Assembly: GCA_035048815.1 (NCBI GenBank)
Contig: JAUCBN010000046.1
Span: 11,076,999 to 11,140,998 of the forward strand
Origin: Abelmoschus esculentus
Lineage: Eukaryota; Streptophyta; Magnoliopsida; Malvales; Malvaceae
Reading direction: 5' to 3'
DNA length: 64,000 nucleotides
Below are positions 58,244 through 64,000 of this stretch, piece after piece; position 1 is the stretch's first letter; every line of letters begins with the position of its first letter. A model generated the notes under the pieces. It was not told the DNA's origin. It made no database searches and worked only from the letters and a program-made list of their open reading frames with translations. Both the position numbers and the translations under genes were made by a program.

Positions 58244-59690
58244 TGTAATATCCCGAAGTTGGGTCTAGAAGTTTTAAGGTTATTTAGGGAAGTTCGAATC
58301 GGGTCGAATAAGATTTTCTCGATTCATTAATTCCAGTTGATTAAAAATATTAATATTTTAATCAAATAGATAATAAATTCATAAAAAGGTTTTTAAAATG
58401 TTTAAATAATGTCTTAAGACTAAGAGAAGGTTAATTGGGTTTTAATTTAATCTAATTAAGTGGGATTTTTATTTTAGTGAGTAAAATGTAAGATTTAAAA
58501 AGTTGATTTTAATGACTAAATAGAGAAATTAGCCAAAGCTTATAATACTTAGAGGGTCATTATTCTAAAATGTTTTAATTAGAGATATTTCACCAAAATT
58601 GGTTTTAATTGAAGGTTAATTACTTCTTTCTCTTTATTTCCCATTTTCTCTCAATTTTCTATCACTTTCTCTATAATTTTTCTCTCCATGGTTTTCAATT
58701 GAACTTGTTGAATTCTTCTCCATTTTTATCAAGAATCATCTCATTTTAATCCTCATCAAAACCTCACAATTTGTTTTACAAAATTCAAAGCCAAATTCAA
58801 CAAAAAGCTAGAGGAGAATTCACGTCAATTTTGGTGAAAGTGTCTCAAAGGTAATCTAATGATTCTTTCTTAATTATAAGGTTCTTTATTTCATATTCCC
58901 AAGCTATTAGCTGATTAACCATGTATTTTAACTTGATTTTGTGGTTTAATTCAAGAAATTGGAGTTTTAAGAAAATTTTCAAGAAAATATGTTAGATCTT
59001 GATTGGTATGTATTTTGGACGATTTTCTATAAATTTATACTTAATTGAGTGGGTAAGTGAATCCTATAATGATTTCATATGGTTTTAATCCCAGAGTAAG
59101 TGAATTGGTAGTGTTAAAGGTGGTTTTCGGTTAGTTGTGTGGGTTATTTTTTATGCTCTATTATAGTTGAGGATATAAGGACGGTTTGAATGTGTTTTTG
59201 GTTCATATTTGATGGTGTTTAAGGATTAGGTTTGGTGGTTGGGTTAGTTTTTGGCTTTTTCTACTTGGTTTTTTGTGGATATAGCAGAGGTTTGGTGTTG
59301 CTGCTGTGTTAGGCATGTTTTAATGTGTGAATGCTTTGTTTTTTATGTAGAACAAGTCCAAGAAGGCTCTTGAGTTGCTGGTGCGTTGGTGGTTCCTTTG
59401 AAGCATTAGCGAAAGCTTGTTTTGCTTGTCGGTGAGTGAAAATTGGGGTTGTAAAAATATCATTTAAGCATGCTTTACTTATTGAATTACTTGGTTGGTA
59501 GATAAATTATGAATGCTTGAAGTATGCTCATTGCTAGCTATGCTTACCTATGTGTGATTATGAGAATTGTATAAACTAGAAAGCATGCCTATAGATGATT
59601 GTGGTGATTAAGATAGCTATATATTTTTTTCAATGATGAGTTTGAAGCTTAGGAATTGTGCATGTAGTTGTTGGTGATTTATGGTTGTGT
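58244..59690 (+). repeat. O: chromovirus-like LTR start, end not found
   Basis: It begins TGTAATATCCCGAAGTTGGG, like the TGTAACGATCCC start of K. A pyrimidine-rich stretch, AAAGGTAATC near 58850 and CGGTGAGTG near 59430 recall similar spots in N (GGTGAGTGG near 46210). No matching end or target duplication was found. Confidence 0.45.
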
Positions 59691-59739
59691 CAAGAATGAG
59701 CCAAGTTCACCTAAAAAAGCTTGTTTTCTGTTTTTGGGC

Positions 59740-59890
59740 ACAGGTGTATCAAAGTAGAAAGAAATGGTTTCGATACACATGGCTAATTTTTTCGTTGTTC
59801 CGATACACGGGTTTGGTGTATCGAAACGAGTAACCCAAATTTTTCCTTGTGTTTCGATACACGGGAAGCTCTTTTCGATACCAAAGTTCA
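59740..59890 (+). repeat. GTATCGAAAC / TTTCGATAC cluster
   Basis: Several half-palindrome variants of GTATCGATAC (TTTCGATACAC, GTATCGAAACG, TTTCGATACC) occur in about 150 bases, as in K, L and P. Confidence 0.6.
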
Positions 59891-59979
59891 CTGAACATTG
59901 GTGTTTTGAAACAAACAAGATACTCAAGATGAAGGACCTTAAACATTTCATGGACATAGTCTCAAAATGCAAATGCTAG

Positions 59980-60474
59980 CATGAACACACTTGGCCTTAA
60001 GGCTTACATACCAAATACTCAAATGACAATATGTACAAATCATAAACCAAATCACAAAATGCATAATACTATCCAAAACATGATCATGATGCCTTGAGGC
60101 TTACATACCAATACAAATAACAAAGGCCAACATAGCTAAATGACATACCAAATGCATATAACAAAGACCAATATGCAATCCATAAGCCAAATTCTAAAAT
60201 CTATAAAGCTAGCTTAACATGATCATTATGTCTTATAGATTACATGATCACATATTTGACTCATTAACTTACATACCAATTGCACCAAAATAAAGGTCAA
60301 TATACGTACCAACCATGGACAATGATCACAAATTTGCAAATTGCTAGTCTAATTAAGTTCCCTATGCCACCATAATCTAGAAGTTAACAAAAGTTATAAA
60401 ATACCATACTTGTCTTTCTTGGTGTGCTTGCTTGCAATCAAATTCGATCTAGCTCCTTGGCTCGATAATTGATA
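59980..60474. repeat. Degenerate repeats with GGCTTACATACCAA
   Basis: The block CTTAAGGCTTACATACCAA near 59996 recurs as CTTGAGGCTTACATACCAA near 60094 and weakly near 60230 and 60268, separated by AT-rich DNA containing CATGATCAT. No ORF. Confidence 0.35.
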
Positions 60475-60479
60475 AATGC

Positions 60480-61772
60480 TCAAAATTGTTAATATTTTTT
60501 GCTTAATTACCCTTTGATTTAATGAGTTATGTTACTGATCTTGGTGTTTTCTGTGTATTTTTGTGCAAGACTGTGAATCTGGAAAATGAACTTAAATGGC
60601 TGATTTCTGAAATTTTTTTATTTTATGGATCGAGTCTGGATTGGTGGGCACGACTTTGGGCATGAAAATATGACGTGACATTTGGTCAGCAGCTTCTAGA
60701 AGATGACGGTAGCAAGCGCGTGATAGCTTATCAGCGTTTCAGATAGCTTATCAGCCGCATATTGAATTTTAAATTTTGATTTATCTTTTGTAATTTGAAT
60801 TCAAATATTTTTAGAATTATCTAGTATTTATCCCCTTATTTTAGGGTTTGTAAAAGGCTATAAATATCCATATTAGGTAAGCCTAAAACATCTTTAGTTC
60901 ATCTTTTAATCCTAGAGTTTTCTTTCATATTTTATTTTCTTTATTTATTTTTTTCGTGCTTTTTTTTTATTTTTTTATTTTATTATGTCAAGCATAATTC
61001 TTTTTATAATTATGCTCGGCTAAGTTTTTTTAGCCAAGGGCTTAAGAAATGACTCAATCTAAACGTGAAGATTGAAAAACACATCAATAACTTCATTTTT
61101 TTTATTCTTCAGTTTTCTTTTGAACTTATTTTTAATATTAAATTGATTTCAAAACTAAAGATTGACTTTAGTCAAGACGTTGATTTGATTACTTGTGTGG
61201 GAGGAAAAATCGGCTATTGAAACAATCCGACTTCTTGGGAACACACTTAGCAAATTGATTTGCTAAGAAGAAAACTAAGATTAGATCAGTTATTATTGAA
61301 ATAACATAATTCAAGTCGGTTTAAATAATTTAAATGATTTTTCTACAAACATTGATTTGGTGGATTAATCCATGAAACCAATATCAAAGATAGATTTGGG
61401 TATTCGATTTAGAAGTTTTGCTCAAGGATAGAACCTTGAAAGCTAATTACCGACGTAAAATACCGAAGTAAAAATCTTTATCCGATGATCTATTAAAGTC
61501 GAATCAAAGAGAAAGCCTAAGGCTAGTTTTTATTATAATTAAATCACTTTCTTTATTTTATTCTCTTCAATTATTTAGTTTCATTATATTCAACAACACC
61601 CCATTTTACTTAAAATATCATTCAATATTCTTGGATCACCAATCAAACAAGCGTGATCAAGAAGTTTCTAGTCCCTGTGGGATCGACCCTTATTTATCCT
61701 TTACTATATTTAATTTTTTATTTATTATTTGAGAATAAGAAATTTTATTTTGACACTACACGACGCGTGTCA
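60480..61772 (+). repeat. Q: solo LTR, distant Athila-like family
   Basis: It starts TGATAAATGCTCAAAATTG and ends ACGACGCGTGTCA. The flanks are ATAAT (60475-60479) and ATAAC (61773-61777), a duplication with one change. Shared features with the other LTRs are the TGATAA(G/A)TGC start, a TATA-like CTATAAATATCC near 60860 and CTAGTCCCTGTGGGATCGAC near 61670. Hairpins: GGCTAA 61018-61023 with TTAGCC 61030-61035, and CTTAGCAAAT 61246-61255 with ATTTGCTAAG 61258-61267. Confidence 0.75.
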
Positions 61773-62400
61773 ATAACCTGTTGTTTTGGGAATGAGGAAA
61801 CAAACGGTGGTAAGTACTTGCTAGGTACTTAGTGAGGTAGCCCTAAGTCTAACCATTTAGACATTATTCAATTGGATTATTACTTAATACATTTTATATT
61901 TATTAAATTATTAAATTATAGACATCCTCAATTACATGTCAGATAAATATTAAGTTATGTTTATATTAGTTCAAGTCAATATCAGGTCGGATTCAAAATA
62001 GGTCAGGTCGTGTATCAAGTCGAGTTCAAAACAAGTCGGTTTCAAAATAGTTTGGGTAAAATCAAGTCTCGGGTCGATTCATTCAGGTAATATCGATTAT
62101 CTTTTAGGTTAGGCTCGGGTTCGGGTTCACTTTAATCGGATATAGGTCAGGTTTTGAGTCCACAACAATAGGTTCAAATCGGGTTCGAGTTGTTCTCGGC
62201 TAGATGCAGATCGGGTTTAGTTATAACAATAACAAGTCTAACTCGGGTTCAAATCAACAATAGTCAGATACAGATCGAGTTTAGGTCATTACATCTTCGG
62301 GTCAAATCAGGTTCTGACTCAAACAAGTTTCAATCGAGTTTTCAAATCAAGTCAACTTTTTACATTCCTATCTACATGTCGACGGAAGAATAAATCGATT
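61773..62400. repeat. Low-complexity TCGGGTTC/AGGTCGAGTT DNA
   Basis: From about 61975 to 62345 the sequence is made of irregular variants of CAGGTCGGGTTCAAAT with no fixed period. No gene. Confidence 0.55.
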
Positions 62401-62974
62401 CAAAAATTTATATTACCCACATCGTGCACTTCTACACACGTACAAACAAACAATTAGTTTCGTATTCTCTCTAACAAAGTTTAGAATAATTTTTTCATTC
62501 AAAATTCTAAAATTATCATTTTTTCCAACACAAACAAAAACATTGATGGTTTGAACTCCATTCATTTACACTCATAAATCAAACGATACCAAATTGAGGT
62601 TGTTAATTCTTGGTGAGAACACAACCAATAATTCACGTTTAAAATGGTGGTGTTTTACTGTTGTATTACTGTTTAGACTTTAGTCAAAGCAATTAGGCAA
62701 AAGACATAAGTAGTGAGTTCATCAGCTTCTTGGATATGTCTGCTCCACTTTTCGAGCTTTCTCGGAAGAAGAACTCATATTGCATCACGTGCGGGAAATT
62801 TTTTAAAATCGGATAATGAACCTAAAACAACACAAGTTTAAATGTTTTTGTTTGGTCTGAATCATGACACCTATGGCTATGGATGGATGACATCATTTTT
62901 TATTTTTTTTAAAAACAATTACCAGGAAACCTCCTTTATGTTCAAATTCATGAACTCAACTCCTTTCTCTCTCC
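62401..62974. other. Intergenic DNA upstream of the BAHD gene
   Basis: AT-rich, single-copy in appearance, no ORF or element recognised. It should include the upstream promoter of the gene at 63077; I can point to no specific factor site. Confidence 0.5.
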
Positions 62975-62982
62975 TATATAAA
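62975..62982 (+). promoter_or_regulatory. TATA box of the BAHD gene
   Basis: TATATAAA in the context CTCCTATATAAACCCC, 102 bases before the ATG at 63077. It implies a transcription start near 63005-63012 and a leader of about 65-70 bases, normal for a plant gene. A pyrimidine-rich stretch surrounds it. Confidence 0.75.
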
Positions 62983-63076
62983 CCCCATTTCCCTCCCATT
63001 TTTCTCTACAAATCTGCAGAAAACATAGAAAAAAATCAAGAACCGAGAAAAATCCTTGGAAGTTATATAGATCGCC

Positions 63077-64000
63077 ATGCCTTCTTCACTCTCTTTTAGT
63101 CTTGTTTCCCGATGCACGGTTCTCCCGGACAGAATCTCCGACATGAAAACCTTAAAGCTTTCAGTTTCCGACATCCCTATGCTCTCATGTCAGTACATTC
63201 AGAAAGGGGTTTTGTTGGAATCTCCTCCTTATTCATTTGACGACCTCGTTTGTTCCCTTAAACAATCCCTTTCCGCCGTTCTCTCCCACTTCCCTCCTTT
63301 GGCCGGTCGTCTCACCACCGACCCCGACGGTCACCTCCACATCACCTGCAACGATGCCGGCGTTGATTTTCTGGTAGTGAAATCTCCTAATCTTTTGATT
63401 CAAAAGGTTTTGCCTCCCGGTGATGTTCCGGATTGTGTCAAGGAGTTCTTTACTTTTGACAGAACGCTTAGTTACTCCGGCCACTCCAAACCGTTAGTCG
63501 CCGTTCAGGTGACCGAATTAGCCGATGGGGTTTTCATTGGGTGCTCGATGAACCACGCTGTGACGGATGGGACTTCCTTATGGCACTTCTTCAACACCTT
63601 CGCAGAGATTACCAAGGGAGCTTTGAAAATATCAAAAACACCCGATTTCTGCCGTAATACGGTGTTTAATTCTCAAGCAGTGCTTAAATTCCCTCCCGGA
63701 GGACCCACCGTTACTTTCGCTGCCGACGAGCCGTTGAGGGAAAGGATTCTTCATTTCAGTAGAGAGACGATTTTAAAACTCAAATACAAAGCTAATTACG
63801 GTTGTTTATTAACTAAACAAACGAATTCCGAGCTTTTAGGCAAGATCTGTAATGACAGTTGGAAATCCGTTAACATTGAAACTAACGGTAAGGTGAGAAA
63901 CAGTAACAATGAGATTTCGTCTTTCCAATCGCTTTGTGCTCAACTATGGAGGTCGGTAACACGCGCTAGGAAATTGGAGCCGACGAAAACAACGACATTT
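63077..64000 (+). CDS. BAHD-family acyltransferase, 5' part (runs off the window)
   Basis: From ATG 63077 (MPSSLSFSLVSRCTV) the frame stays open for 308 codons to the window end. BAHD enzymes move an acyl group from acyl-CoA to an alcohol or amine in the cytosol and run about 430-480 residues, so roughly two thirds are seen. Evidence: SCQYIQKGVLLE at about residues 38-49, FPPLAGRL at about 74-81, and the catalytic motif HAVTDG at 160-165 (His160, Asp164) in the setting GCSMNHAVTDGTSLWHFFNT. That setting is typical of the clade with Arabidopsis At3g50280-like and EPS1-like proteins; substrate unknown. The C-terminal DFGWG motif should lie beyond the window. No intron seen. GC-richer than its surroundings, and intact: the only ordinary host gene here. 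Confidence 0.93.
   Translation, partial: MPSSLSFSLVSRCTVLPDRISDMKTLKLSVSDIPMLSCQYIQKGVLLESPPYSFDDLVCSLKQSLSAVLSHFPPLAGRLTTDPDGHLHITCNDAGVDFLVVKSPNLLIQKVLPPGDVPDCVKEFFTFDRTLSYSGHSKPLVAVQVTELADGVFIGCSMNHAVTDGTSLWHFFNTFAEITKGALKISKTPDFCRNTVFNSQAVLKFPPGGPTVTFAADEPLRERILHFSRETILKLKYKANYGCLLTKQTNSELLGKICNDSWKSVNIETNGKVRNSNNEISSFQSLCAQLWRSVTRARKLEPTKTTTF

Noticed and set aside
62842..63099. 85-codon ORF spanning the BAHD TATA box and start codon
   Set aside because: It lies in a different frame from the acyltransferase and covers promoter and leader.

Overview
This is a stretch of plant nuclear DNA, most likely from a eudicot. Nearly all of it is nested LTR retrotransposons; one ordinary gene, a BAHD acyltransferase, begins near the right edge at 63077. 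The call rests on tRNA-Asp primed Athila-like Ty3/Gypsy elements, a Sirevirus-type Ty1/Copia element with an extra ORF after pol, chromovirus-like LTRs followed by a tRNA-iMet primer site, and the BAHD gene. I cannot name the species.

Layout. 1-19050: an old minus-strand Athila-like element (F). Its second ORF was hit by a minus LTR (H, itself broken by plus-strand element A1) and by a solo LTR (G, 4507-5838, duplication TCCAG). Its 5' LTR was hit by a complete element (B, 10524-18903, duplication ATTAT). 19051-19580 and 43012-45490: two parts of an older Athila relic (J and I) that still shows integrase. Between them lies a truncated chromovirus-like LTR (L). Into L went a roughly 2.9 kb solo LTR (K, outer ends 20236-41727, duplication TGATG). 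K was in turn hit by a solo LTR (M, 20633-22010, GTGCA), a Sirevirus-like Copia element (P, 22390-32045, GTAAT) and a rearranged Athila-like element (E, 33926-41450, TTGAT). 45491-56115: a chromovirus-like LTR (N) with a primer site after it, interrupted by the best preserved Athila-like element (C, 46859-55082, ATGTG). 56116-62974: decayed retroelement DNA, one further LTR start (O), one solo LTR (Q, 60480-61772) and low-complexity DNA. 62975-64000: promoter and 5' part of the BAHD gene.

The Athila-like copies A1, B, C, E and F share one design: LTR, tRNA-Asp primer site, a gag-protease ORF ending in a conserved CTPPVT or CSPPVT, a spacer with a TATA box, a second ORF of about 511 residues in the envelope position, a polypurine tract and LTR. 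No reverse transcriptase, RNase H or integrase is visible in any copy that covers that interval. They look like a long-lived non-autonomous lineage mobilised in trans, presumably by relatives of relic I. All copies now carry stops or frameshifts.

The most unusual signal is a recurring architecture of hairpins whose loop sequence is constant while the two arms differ from hairpin to hairpin yet stay complementary. It occurs in LTR K (loop near TGGGCTATGTGATC), LTR L (loop GGGGTAGTAC), the 3' untranslated region of the Athila-like elements (loop near GTGCCCGAAATTGG) and their LTRs (loop core GCTCGGGAGAG). Two short palindromes, TGCCNNGGCA and GTATCGATAC, are also far more frequent than chance. 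I know of no description of these, but I could not search.
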